Shown here: positions 7,753 through 15,804 of the stretch, in pieces | Layout of the letters: every line of letters begins with the position of its first letter | Position numbering within the stretch: position 1 is the stretch's first letter | NCBI GenBank assembly: GCA_016781135.1 | Contig: JADDQY010000071.1 | Location: 1-42,959, forward strand | Source of the DNA: Actinomycetota bacterium | GTDB lineage: Bacteria; Actinomycetota; Acidimicrobiia; Acidimicrobiales; CADCSY01 | Length of the DNA: 42,959 bases | Direction of reading: 5' to 3' | The notes under the pieces: model-generated | Told to the model about the DNA's origin: nothing | The model's database searches: none | The model's input: only the letters and a program-made list of their open reading frames with translations | Position numbers and translations under genes: made by a program

Positions 7753-8409
7753 TCATGGTGGCGGCGCGTTCGCCGCCTCGGCCTCGAGCCGCCGCACCCG
7801 CTCGAGGTACGCAGGCGGGCAGACCGTGGCGGTGTCACCGAGCAGCAGGGCCCGGTAGGTGGCGGTGGCCGCCTCCTCGAGGTTGGCCGCCCGCTTGTGG
7901 GCGTCCTCGACGGTGGCGCCAACCACCGAGCAGCCGTGGTGACCGAGGATGACGGCGTCGGCGTCGGCCAGAGCGGCGGCGCCGGCCACGGCCAGCTCCT
8001 CGGTGCCCGAGGCGATGTAGGGGACGGTCGCCACCTTGCGGACGTAGTAGGCGTGGTCGATGGTGATGAGCCGGACACGGTGGCCGAGGGCGTCGAGCAG
8101 CACCGACAGCTGGGGGTGGAGGTGCACGACGGCGTTGACGTCGGACCGGGCCCGGTAGCTGTGGAGGTGCAGCGCCACCTCGCTGGAGGGACGGGGATGG
8201 CCGCCTCGCCGGGTGCCGTCGAGGGCGACCACGCTGAAGTCGTCAGGCCCCAACTCGTCGAGCCACGTGCCACTGGCGGTGACCACGCACTCGTCGGCTC
8301 CAGGGAGGCGGGCCGAGAGGTTGCCACCCGAGCCCAGGACCAGCCCCCGGCCGACCGCCTTGCGACCGAGGTCGATCAGCCGGGCGACGAGGTCGCCATG
8401 GTCACTCAT
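7753..8409 (-). CDS. Class II aldolase/adducin family protein
   Basis: A 218-aa zinc aldolase of the AraD/FucA fold. GSGGNLSAR and the TASGTWL segment bind substrate phosphate, PSSEVALHLHSY holds the catalytic Glu, and VHLHPQ and LGHHGC supply the three zinc His ligands. Family members cleave or epimerise L-fuculose-1-P, L-ribulose-5-P and related phosphates, or decarboxylate tetronate derivatives. It stands directly upstream of an FGGY kinase in the same operon, so its substrate is probably that kinase's product. A DHAP-shunt role on 5-deoxy- or 5-methylthio-ribulose-1-phosphate is an alternative, but MtnA is not in the window. The start is ATG. Confidence 0.88.
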   Translation of the reverse strand: MSDHGDLVARLIDLGRKAVGRGLVLGSGGNLSARLPGADECVVTASGTWLDELGPDDFSVVALDGTRRGGHPRPSSEVALHLHSYRARSDVNAVVHLHPQLSVLLDALGHRVRLITIDHAYYVRKVATVPYIASGTEELAVAGAAALADADAVILGHHGCSVVGATVEDAHKRAANLEEAATATYRALLLGDTATVCPPAYLERVRRLEAEAANAPPP

Positions 8410-8571
8410 CGGTGCAGCATTGGCTGGAGGCCACTTCCCTCGTCAAGCTCTGCCGCCGATCGGGGCGCCCGGAGGCCTGGTGGCAGCGGTGAAGGGCGAC
8501 CGGGTGGGGCAGGTCGCCCTGGGCGGTGCCAGGAGCCCGCGGCGAAGCGGTGACCGGGACCGGGGCGGGGC

Positions 8572-9603
8572 TCACGGCACCAGGATGGCCTTGAGGCGTC
8601 CGGCGCCGGGCGCCTCCTCGACCGCGGCCCGCACGTCGCCGAGGGGGTGGCGGTGGGTGACGATGCGGGCGGCGTCGATCACGCCGGTACGCACCAGCTC
8701 GATGGCCTCGGGGAACGCCCCCGGGGCCAGATGGCCGCCCCGCACGTCGAGCTCCTTGTGCTCGGCCACGACGTTGAGGTCGAGCGTGGCCGGACGCCGG
8801 TAGACGCCGTAGAGCACCAGCCGGCCCCCAGGGACCAGGGCGGCCAGGCCGAGCTCGACGGCACGGGTGGACCCCGAGCAATCGACGAAGACGTCGGGGC
8901 CGGCGCCACCGCTGTGGTCGACTAGCGCCTCGACGGCCTCGGCCGGGGTGGACGACGACATGTCGACCACGGCGTCGGCCCCGAGGGCGAGCGCCAGCTC
9001 GCCCCGCTCAGGGGAGGTCACCACCGCCAGGAGCCGCCGGCAGCGACCGGTGGCAACACCGAGGGCAGCCGCGCCGACCGAGCCGATCCCGGCGATGGCG
9101 ACCACGTCGTCGGGCTCGAGCGCCGCCCGGCGTACGGCGTGCACGGCACAGGCGGCCGGCTCGACCAGCGCCGCTGCCGCCACCGGCAGGTCGGCGGGGA
9201 CCTCGTGCACCACGGCCTCGGGCGGAAGGGCCATGCGCTCGGCGAAGGCGCCGGGGAGACCGCTACCGAGGTGGGTGCCGAAGCGGCAGAGGTTGGTGCG
9301 CCCCGCCCGGCACAGCCGGCAGCGACGGCAGGGCACCATCACCTCGGCGGTCACCCGGTCGCCGGGTCCGACCCGCCAACGCTCGGCGCTGCGGTCGTCG
9401 ATCGAGGCCACCCGCCCGAGGATCTCGTGGCCGGGGATGAACGGGAACGACAGCACCCAGGGGCCGTCACCCCGCCAGATCATCCGGTCGGCGGCGCACA
9501 CCCCCGCCGCCTCCACCTCGATCACCGCCCCCGCCTCCGGACTCGGCGCAGCCACCGCCTCGATCCGGAAGTCGCCCGGCCCGTGGGCCACCACCGCCTT
9601 CAC
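8572..9603 (-). CDS. Zinc-dependent alcohol/polyol dehydrogenase (MDR family)
   Basis: A 343-aa medium-chain dehydrogenase. The catalytic zinc site shows Cys in GVCAAD and His-Glu in GHEILG. The structural zinc loop CRRCRLCRAGRTNLC has the classic four Cys. The NAD-binding motif is GIGSVGAAALG. The sequence resembles sorbitol, threonine or galactitol dehydrogenases, suggesting oxidation of a secondary alcohol in a polyol. The start is GTG at 9603, where the conserved KAVVAHGPGDF begins; the frame is open upstream. It lies 22 bases after the isomerase gene and about 160 bp before the aldolase gene. That gap has no gene. The substrate is probably the entry compound of the operon's pathway (inference). 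Confidence 0.88.
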   Translation of the reverse strand: MKAVVAHGPGDFRIEAVAAPSPEAGAVIEVEAAGVCAADRMIWRGDGPWVLSFPFIPGHEILGRVASIDDRSAERWRVGPGDRVTAEVMVPCRRCRLCRAGRTNLCRFGTHLGSGLPGAFAERMALPPEAVVHEVPADLPVAAAALVEPAACAVHAVRRAALEPDDVVAIAGIGSVGAAALGVATGRCRRLLAVVTSPERGELALALGADAVVDMSSSTPAEAVEALVDHSGGAGPDVFVDCSGSTRAVELGLAALVPGGRLVLYGVYRRPATLDLNVVAEHKELDVRGGHLAPGAFPEAIELVRTGVIDAARIVTHRHPLGDVRAAVEEAPGAGRLKAILVP

Positions 9604-9625
9604 CGGGGACCTCCCCGCTCGCCCG

Positions 9626-10495
9626 TCACCGCGGGCCGGCCGGTGGGAACAGGTGGTCGACGCTCTCGCCCACCGCCTCGACCCCGGTGGCCACGCCGGC
9701 GCAGACGGCGCCGTAGAGGTCGAAGCTGGCGGCACCCAGGTAGCCGATCTGGTCGAGGGCGGCGGCGAAGGCGCCGAAGTGGTGGACCCGCCCCACCGGG
9801 AGGTCGTCGTCGGCGTTGCCCACCTCGGCGTCGCCCAGATGCACGTGCCACAGCCGCTCCCCCACCAACGCGACCACCTCGGCCGGATCCTCGCCGGCGG
9901 CGAAGGCGTGGGCGGTGTCGACGAGCACGCCGAGCCCGGGCACGGTGTCGCACAAGGCCAGGGCATCCGCCGCTGTGGCCACAGCCGTACCCGGCTTGTA
10001 CTCCAACGCCACCCGCACCCCCCTCGCCGCCGCCGCCTCCACCACCTTGGCCAACCCCTGGAGCAGGCCCTCACGCTCCCGAGCGCCGCCCCGATCGTCG
10101 GCGCCGGGCCACAGCCCAATGGTGTCGAGCCCGAACCCGGCCGCCACCTCGGCCACTGCCGCCGCCTGGTCGGCCACCAGCTGCGCGGCGACCGACGACG
10201 ACAGCGCGCCCTGGGGCCAGCGAGCGGGTGGCAGCGACAGCAACAGCATGGCCACCGGGACCCCAGTCTGCTCGACCAGACGGCGCACCTGCTCGACGCG
10301 GGCCGGCGCCAGCTCGTCGCCGGCTCGATAGACCCCGAGCTCGATGCCGGCGAGACCACGCCCGGCGGCAGCGGCCCAGATGGCGGCGTCGTCGAGCCCG
10401 TCGGGCCAGTGGTTCCAGTCGGCGTCGCCAACCTGCCACCGGTGACCGGCGCTCGCCGGGGAGCGACCAGGTCGAGGCGGGACGGCCGAGCTCAC
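9626..10495 (-). CDS. Sugar phosphate isomerase/epimerase family TIM-barrel protein
   Basis: A 289-aa AP-endonuclease-2/xylose-isomerase-like TIM barrel. Metal-site type residues are visible in RVALEYKPG (Glu), GVLVDTAHAF (Asp and His) and WHVHLGDAEVG (His and Asp). The last usual Glu position appears as Asp in FDLYGAV. These proteins isomerise or epimerise keto sugars, inosose or hydroxypyruvate. It is the first gene of the minus-strand carbohydrate operon and faces the radical SAM gene across a 91-bp divergent spacer. I chose GTG at 10495; the open frame extends to about 10621 but would then overlap the divergent gene. Product specificity is not predictable. Confidence 0.85.
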   Translation of the reverse strand: MSSAVPPRPGRSPASAGHRWQVGDADWNHWPDGLDDAAIWAAAAGRGLAGIELGVYRAGDELAPARVEQVRRLVEQTGVPVAMLLLSLPPARWPQGALSSSVAAQLVADQAAAVAEVAAGFGLDTIGLWPGADDRGGAREREGLLQGLAKVVEAAAARGVRVALEYKPGTAVATAADALALCDTVPGLGVLVDTAHAFAAGEDPAEVVALVGERLWHVHLGDAEVGNADDDLPVGRVHHFGAFAAALDQIGYLGAASFDLYGAVCAGVATGVEAVGESVDHLFPPAGPR

Positions 10496-10586
10496 GGAGC
10501 CACAGTAGCGACGGGGCCGGAGCGGCGACCGCAGCGCTTCGACCGATGTTGGCGCGTGTTCAAACTGTCGTTGTAGCCTTTGGCGG

Positions 10587-12263
10587 GTGAGGATCGGGGT
10601 GTGCGGCGGGGTGTACTCCAACCCCTACGCCCTGCGGGCGTTCCTCGACGATGCCCGCCGGCGTGGCTGCCAACGCCTGTTCTGCCTGGGCGACCTCGGG
10701 GGGTTCGGCGCCGAGCCCGACGCCGTCTGGCCCCTGCTGGTCGACAACGGCGTCGAGTGCATCGCCGGCAACTACGACGTGGCCATCGGCCGGGGCGACG
10801 AGGAGTGCGGCTGCGGCTATCGCGACCCCCGTGACAACGAGTTCGCCCAGCTCATCTACGACTTCACCAAGGCCCACACCAGCGCCGACTTCGCGGCGTG
10901 GATGCGCTCGCTGGAGACCGAGCACCGCGAGACCATCGAGGGCCTCGACGTCCATCTCGTCCACGGGTCGCCGCTCGTGCTCAACGACTTCTTCTGGGAG
11001 TCGCTCGACGACGACGAGGTCCGCCTACGGGTCGAGACCAGCGGCGCCGACGTGCTGTGCTGCACCCACACCGGGCTGCCATGGCAGAAGCGGGTCGACG
11101 GCTGCCTGGTGGTCAACGTCGGGGCGCTCGGGCGCCCGGCCAACGACGGCCGTCGGGAGGTGTGGTACGCGGTCGTCGACCTCGACGACGGGCGGGCCGA
11201 GGCCGAGCTGGTCCCCCTCGCCTACGACTGGCAGGCCCACGCCGCATCGATGCGCGCTGCCGGGCTCCCCGAGCCGTTCGTGGAGACCGTCGAGACCGGC
11301 TGGTGGACCACCTGCTTGGAGGTGGTGCCCCCGCTGGAGCGCTCGCGCGGCCGCTACCAGCTCTACCGCAGCGCCGTGCCCCGGGGCTTCGCCGCCGACG
11401 GGGTGGGCTGGGCCGACCCCCCCGAGGTGGTCGACGACGGTCTGCCGGTGGTGCCGCTGTTCGGCTCCCCGCTGTTCCCGCCCCGGTTGTGGGTCTACAC
11501 CAACTTCCACTGCAACCTGCGCTGCGTCTACTGCTCGGTGGCTTCGTCGCCCACGGCCCGGCGTCGCTCGATGGACCCCGAGCGGTTCCGCTCCTTGGTC
11601 GACGAGGCGCTGTCCGAGGGCTTCACCGAGATCTACCTGACCGGAGGTGAGCCGTTCCTCGAGGCGGACATCGTGGACAAGATCGTCTACGCCAGCGATC
11701 GCATCGACACCGTGGTGCTCACCAACGCCATGCTGTTCAGGGGGCGCCAGCTGAGCGAGCTGAGCCGGTTGGCGGGGCGTGAGCGGCTGGTGCTGCAGAC
11801 CTCGATCGACGGCGTCCGGGCCGAGACCCACGACCGAAACCGGGGTGAGGGCTCGTGGGCCAAGGCCATGGAGGGCCTGGTCATCGCCTGCCAGCTCGGC
11901 CTGCCCATGCGGGTGGGCCTCACCGAGACTCCCGACAACGCAGGGGAGGTGCCCGAGCTGGCGTCCGTGCTCGCCGAGCTCGGCATCACCGGACGCGACT
12001 TCGCCGTGCGGCCGCTGATCAAGCGGGGCTTCTCCGGCAACGGCATCCACGTCGACGACACCAACACCGTGCCCGAGCTGTCGGTCTCGACCGACGGTGT
12101 CCACTGGCACCCCGCCGGTGCCGACATCGACACCAGCCCGGACATGCTCCTGGCTGCCGGCGAGGTTCCTCTCGCCGAGGCCAAGCGCCTGGTGGTGGAG
12201 CGCTTCCTGCGGCTGCGCCAGGGCGACGGAAGCCTCCCTCTCATCTACAACTGCGCGGTCTGA
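10587..12263 (+). CDS. Fusion of metallophosphoesterase-like domain and radical SAM enzyme
   Basis: A 558-aa two-domain protein. Residues 1 to about 240 have the calcineurin-like phosphoesterase fold, but the metal site is degraded. The usual D-x-H reads G8-V-Y10, GNH reads G61-N-Y63, and GHTH reads T160-H-T-G163. D36, N62, H126 and H161 remain. A loop with CGCGYRDPRDNEFAQ follows GNYD. Residues from about 290 form a radical SAM domain with C309-x3-C313-x2-C316 (CNLRCVYC) for the 4Fe-4S cluster and G353-G-E-P356 for SAM binding. I see no SPASM domain; a single Cys lies three residues from the C-terminus. It heads an operon with a PhnDEC-type importer and an ArsM-like methyltransferase. By context it may form a carbon-metalloid or carbon-carbon bond (inference). 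GTG start; a weak promoter-like pair TTGGCG/TTGTAG lies just upstream. Confidence 0.88.
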   Translation: MRIGVCGGVYSNPYALRAFLDDARRRGCQRLFCLGDLGGFGAEPDAVWPLLVDNGVECIAGNYDVAIGRGDEECGCGYRDPRDNEFAQLIYDFTKAHTSADFAAWMRSLETEHRETIEGLDVHLVHGSPLVLNDFFWESLDDDEVRLRVETSGADVLCCTHTGLPWQKRVDGCLVVNVGALGRPANDGRREVWYAVVDLDDGRAEAELVPLAYDWQAHAASMRAAGLPEPFVETVETGWWTTCLEVVPPLERSRGRYQLYRSAVPRGFAADGVGWADPPEVVDDGLPVVPLFGSPLFPPRLWVYTNFHCNLRCVYCSVASSPTARRRSMDPERFRSLVDEALSEGFTEIYLTGGEPFLEADIVDKIVYASDRIDTVVLTNAMLFRGRQLSELSRLAGRERLVLQTSIDGVRAETHDRNRGEGSWAKAMEGLVIACQLGLPMRVGLTETPDNAGEVPELASVLAELGITGRDFAVRPLIKRGFSGNGIHVDDTNTVPELSVSTDGVHWHPAGADIDTSPDMLLAAGEVPLAEAKRLVVERFLRLRQGDGSLPLIYNCAV

Positions 12264-12298
12264 ACCGCCAGCACCCTCGTCCCCTCGAAAGGAACCCG

Positions 12299-13192
12299 AT
12301 GCAGCTCAGACGCCTCGCCCTGGCCGGCCTCGCCGTGCTCACCTTGGCCGCCTGCGGAACCACCGCCACCGGTGACCGAGCCGGTCCAGATGGGAGCAGC
12401 GAGGCCAGACCCCAGACGCTGCGCTTCGGGGTCGGCCCGCTCCTGCCCACCACCGAGGACACCGAAGCAGCGTGGCAGCCGTTCTTCGCCTGGCTCGCCG
12501 GGAGCTTGGGGGTCGACTACGAGCTCGACGCCACCACCGACTGGGCTGGCATCGCCGTGGCCCTGGCCAACGAGCAGGTCGACCTGGCCTGGATGGGGCC
12601 CTTCGGCTACGTGCTGGCTAACAACCGATCCCGCGCCGAAGCCATCGCCACCGTGAAGTACGACGGCAAGCCCACCTACCACGCCATCGTGGTCGGCCCC
12701 CCCGACTCGCCGGTGCGAAACTGGCCCGACGACGCCCAGGGCCTGTCGATGTCCTTCGCCGAGCAAGCGTCGACCTCGGGGTGGTTGGTGCCCACGTTCT
12801 TCCTGACCCAGCGGGGCATCGACCCCACCACCTACTTCGAGTACCGCGAGGGTGCTGCCCACCCCGCCAACGAGATCGCCGTGGCCAACGGGCAGGTCGA
12901 CCTCGCCACCGACTTCGACCGCAACCGCAACTCGATGATCGAGTCGGGGACCCTCCCTCCCGACGCCACCAAGATCGTCTGGACGTCCGACCCGCTGCCC
13001 AACGATGCCATCGCGGTGCGCCCCGGGCTCGACCCCGAGCTGGTGCGTCGCATCCGAGAGCTGTTGGTGGGCATCACCCCTGAACAGGCAAGGGAGTTCA
13101 TGCCGCCGCACTACACCGGCTTCGTGGCCGCCACCGACGACAGCTACCGGACGATCAAGGATGCGGCCAACAGCCTCGGCAAGCTGAGCTGA
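12299..13192 (+). CDS. PhnD-like phosphonate/oxyanion-binding lipoprotein
   Basis: A 297-aa periplasmic-type binding protein of the PhnD/PtxB/SsuA group. The signal peptide ends in a lipobox LAACG with C19 as the lipid-modified residue, fitting a Gram-positive-type anchored receptor. The core has RFGVGPLLP, DLAWMGPFGYVLANN (typical ligand loop of PhnD) and the SASTSGW-like hinge EQASTSGWLVPTFFL. Ligands of the family are phosphonates, phosphite, phosphate and sometimes arsenate; residues do not settle which. The ATG start has GAAAGGA upstream. It follows the radical SAM gene by 35 bp and is followed by its permease and ATPase genes. No C-P lyase or phosphonatase genes are nearby, so ordinary phosphonate use is not obvious. 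Confidence 0.9.
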   Translation: MQLRRLALAGLAVLTLAACGTTATGDRAGPDGSSEARPQTLRFGVGPLLPTTEDTEAAWQPFFAWLAGSLGVDYELDATTDWAGIAVALANEQVDLAWMGPFGYVLANNRSRAEAIATVKYDGKPTYHAIVVGPPDSPVRNWPDDAQGLSMSFAEQASTSGWLVPTFFLTQRGIDPTTYFEYREGAAHPANEIAVANGQVDLATDFDRNRNSMIESGTLPPDATKIVWTSDPLPNDAIAVRPGLDPELVRRIRELLVGITPEQAREFMPPHYTGFVAATDDSYRTIKDAANSLGKLS

Positions 13193-13209
13193 CGGGGGCG
13201 TGACCGGAG

Positions 13210-14073
13210 GTGACTGACATCGTCGAGCGCCGGGACGACCTGCCCGCCGTGGAGGGCGACCGGGGCGGTGTCGGCAGCGTCGGTGAGCACCACCCGGTTA
13301 GGGGTCGAGCCTCGCCGCTGCCCCGGGTGCGCCAGGCCACCGTCGCCCTGGTGGCGGTGGCCGCCTTCGCCCTGTGCGTCCGCCTCGCCGAGGTCGACCC
13401 CCGGGCACTGCTCGAGGGCCTACCGAAGATGGCGGGCTGGGCCGTAGAGGCGTGGCCCCCGTCGACCCAGGGACTCCACGAGCTGCTGGTGCGAGCGGCG
13501 CAGACCGTCGCCATCGCCGTGGTCGGCACCGGCCTCGCCGTGGTCGCCGCGCTGGTGGTGTGCATACCTGCCGCCCGCAACCTCACCCCAGGGCGCGGCG
13601 TACGGGCGGCGGCGCGGTCGCTGCTCAACGCCTGCCGAGGCGTCGACTCGTTCGTGTTCGCCCTCCTCTTCGTGGCCGCCGTGGGCCTGGGCCCCTTCGC
13701 CGGCACCCTCGGCGTGGCCTTCCACACCTTCGGGAGCATGGGCAAGCTCTTCGCCGAGTCGATCGAGGGGATGCCTCGGGGACCGCTGGAGGCGGCCGAG
13801 CTGACCGGGGCGGGGCGGTTCCGCACCGTGAGCTGGGTGGTCTTGCCCGACGTGGTCCCAGGGCTCGTGTCGGTGGCGCTCTACATGCTCGAGTTCAACA
13901 TCCGGGCCTCGATCGTGCTCGGGGTGGTGGGGGCGGGCGGCATCGGCCAGCAGCTCAAGAACGCCATCGACCTGCTCGACTTCCCTCGGCTGCTCACGAT
14001 CATCATCATCATCTTCGTCATGGTGGCCGCGGTCGACACCGTGTCGTCGCGGCTGCGAGCCCACCTTCGATGA
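13210..14073 (+). CDS. PhnE-like ABC transporter permease
   Basis: A 287-aa inner-membrane permease of the phosphonate/phosphite importer type. After a polar N-terminus of about 40 residues there is one membrane helix. A further set of helices follows from about residue 95, and the protein ends with a very hydrophobic helix containing TIIIIIFVMVAAV. The cytoplasmic coupling motif EAAELTGAGRFRTVSWVVLP matches the EAA loop that docks on the ATPase. It starts with GTG 17 bases after the phnD-like gene and its stop overlaps the ATPase start (ATGA). It probably works as a homodimer with PhnC-like ATPase and the PhnD-like lipoprotein. Substrate as for the binding protein: unknown oxyanion. Confidence 0.9.
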   Translation: MTDIVERRDDLPAVEGDRGGVGSVGEHHPVRGRASPLPRVRQATVALVAVAAFALCVRLAEVDPRALLEGLPKMAGWAVEAWPPSTQGLHELLVRAAQTVAIAVVGTGLAVVAALVVCIPAARNLTPGRGVRAAARSLLNACRGVDSFVFALLFVAAVGLGPFAGTLGVAFHTFGSMGKLFAESIEGMPRGPLEAAELTGAGRFRTVSWVVLPDVVPGLVSVALYMLEFNIRASIVLGVVGAGGIGQQLKNAIDLLDFPRLLTIIIIIFVMVAAVDTVSSRLRAHLR

Positions 14074-14870
14074 GCGAACCGGGGGCGCCCACCCTGCAGG
14101 TGCAGGGCCTCGGCCACTGCTACGCCGGCGCGACCGTGCTGCACGAGGTGTCGTTCGACGTCGCTCCCGGGGAGGTCGTCGCCGTCATCGGCCCCAGCGG
14201 TGCGGGCAAGACCACGCTGTTTCGCGCCATCACCCGGCTGGTCGATCCGAGCCAGGGCCGGGCGCTCGTCGACGGCAAGGACCTGGTTGTCCTGGCGGGA
14301 CGGGAGCTGGCCCGGGCCCGGCGCAACGTCGGGCTGATCTTCCAGCAGTACAACCTCGTGCGTCGCCTCAGCGCCATCGACAACGTCGTCATCGGCCGGC
14401 TCGTCCACCTCCCTTGGTGGCGAGCGCTCCTGAGGTGCCCGACGGGCGAGGAGCGGGCCCTGGCCCTCGACTGCCTCGAGCGGGTCGGCATGGCCCCCCA
14501 CGCCCGGGCGCGGGCCGACACCCTCTCCGGCGGTCAGCAGCAGCGGGTGGCTATCGCCCGGGTGCTGGCCCAGCGCAGCTCGCTGCTGCTCGCCGACGAG
14601 CCGGTGGCCAGCCTCGACCCGACATCGGCCGCGTCGGTGCTCGCCGCCCTCCGGGCCGTGGCCCGCCAACAGAGCATCGCCGTGGTGTGCAGCCTCCACC
14701 AGGTCGACCTGATCGGCGGTTTCGCCGATCGGGTGATCGGGCTGCGCGACGGCGAGCTGGTGCTCGACGTGGCTGCCGCCGACCTCGCCGACCACCACCG
14801 GGCCGCCGTCTACCGGGCCCGCCCTGAACCGTCTCTCGACTGCGAACCCGCGCTGAGCAAGGAAGGATGA
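14070..14870 (+). CDS. PhnC-like ABC transporter ATP-binding protein
   Basis: A 266-aa ABC ATPase with all motifs intact: Walker A GPSGAGKTT, Q-loop in LIFQQYNLV, signature LSGGQQQRVAIAR, Walker B LLLADEPVAS and the H-loop in SLHQVDL. The FQQYNLVRRLSAIDNV segment is characteristic of PhnC-type phosphonate importers. The ATG at 14070 overlaps the permease stop by 4 bp, and the C-terminus overlaps or touches the methyltransferase start. The transporter is therefore translationally linked to the methyltransferase. This arrangement argues that what is imported is used by, or related to, the methyltransferase and radical SAM enzymes. Confidence 0.92.
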   Translation: MSEPGAPTLQVQGLGHCYAGATVLHEVSFDVAPGEVVAVIGPSGAGKTTLFRAITRLVDPSQGRALVDGKDLVVLAGRELARARRNVGLIFQQYNLVRRLSAIDNVVIGRLVHLPWWRALLRCPTGEERALALDCLERVGMAPHARARADTLSGGQQQRVAIARVLAQRSSLLLADEPVASLDPTSAASVLAALRAVARQQSIAVVCSLHQVDLIGGFADRVIGLRDGELVLDVAAADLADHHRAAVYRARPEPSLDCEPALSKEG

Positions 14871-14872
14871 CC

Positions 14873-15763
14873 ATGGCCCTCACCCCGACCGAGGTCGAAG
14901 CGGCGGTCGCCGCCCGTTACCGAGCTGGTGCCCAGGCGGTAGAGCCGGAGCTGTGCTGTCACGTCGACTACGAACCGGAGCTGCTGCGAGTCATCCCCGC
15001 CGAGGTGCTCGAGCGCGACTACGGCTGCGGCGACCCCTCCCGCCACCTGCGCAGGGCCGAGACCGTCCTCGACCTGGGCTCGGGTGGCGGCAAGATCGCC
15101 TTCATGGCCGCCCAGGTGGTCGGGCCCCAGGGTCGTGTCATCGGCGTCGACGTGAACCCGGAGATGCTGGCGCTGGCTCGCCGCGCTCGGCGCCAGGTGG
15201 CCGATGCACTCGGCTACGACAACGTCGAGTTCCGCCGAGGTCGCATCCAGGACCTCGGCCTCGACCTCGAAGGCCTGGCCGCCTGGCTGGCCTCCCACCC
15301 CGTCACCGACCTGGAGGGCCTGGACGCCCTGGAGGTCGAGTGCGCCCGCCGCCGCCGGGAGGCGCCGCTGGTGGCCGATGGGTCGGTCGACGTCGTGGTG
15401 TCGAACTGCGTGTTGAACCTGGTCGCGACCGAGCACAAGGCCAACCTGTTCTCGGAAATCCATCGAGTGCTGCGCTGCGGAGGACGGGCGGTGATCTCCG
15501 ACATCGTCAGTGACACCGAGGTGCCCGAGGCCCTGCGCGCCGACCCCGAGCTGTGGAGCGGGTGCGTCTCCGGAGCGTTCCAGGAGGAGGCGTTCCTGCG
15601 GGCGTTCGAGGACGCCGGGTTCCACGAGGTGGCGACCGTGAGTCGCGACGACACCCCATGGCGGGTGGTGGAGGGCACCGCCTTCCGCTCGGTCACCGTC
15701 ATCGCCTACCGAGACGGCGGCGGCGGCGGAGCAGCCGAGGACGCCTCACCAGCCTGCTGCTGA
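14873..15763 (+). CDS. ArsM-like SAM-dependent methyltransferase with vicinal cysteines
   Basis: A 296-aa class I methyltransferase resembling arsenite methyltransferase. The SAM motif is TVLDLGSGGGKIAF and the acidic motif is VIGVDVNPEML. Cys residues sit where ArsM keeps its As(III) ligands: C52 in DYGCGDP, C179 in VSNCVLN and C231 in WSGCVSG. Additional vicinal pairs occur near the N-terminus (C28-C29) and as the last two residues, a pattern suited to binding a soft metalloid. Known ArsM proteins methylate As(III) to mono-, di- and trimethyl forms. I prefer ATG at 14873, with GGAAGG 6 bases upstream; ATG at 14867 would give ATGA coupling to the ATPase gene but leaves no room for that ribosome site. 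Arsenic is the most likely substrate; selenium, tellurium or antimony cannot be excluded. Confidence 0.85.
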   Translation: MALTPTEVEAAVAARYRAGAQAVEPELCCHVDYEPELLRVIPAEVLERDYGCGDPSRHLRRAETVLDLGSGGGKIAFMAAQVVGPQGRVIGVDVNPEMLALARRARRQVADALGYDNVEFRRGRIQDLGLDLEGLAAWLASHPVTDLEGLDALEVECARRRREAPLVADGSVDVVVSNCVLNLVATEHKANLFSEIHRVLRCGGRAVISDIVSDTEVPEALRADPELWSGCVSGAFQEEAFLRAFEDAGFHEVATVSRDDTPWRVVEGTAFRSVTVIAYRDGGGGGAAEDASPACC

Positions 15764-15804
15764 GCCAGCGCCAGTCGGTTCGGTCATCGCGCTTCGGGTC
15801 CGCT

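Noticed and set aside
12299..14870. Ordinary phosphonate utilisation operon
   Set aside because: No C-P lyase, phosphonatase or phosphite dehydrogenase gene is present, and the operon partners are a radical SAM protein and an ArsM-like methyltransferase.
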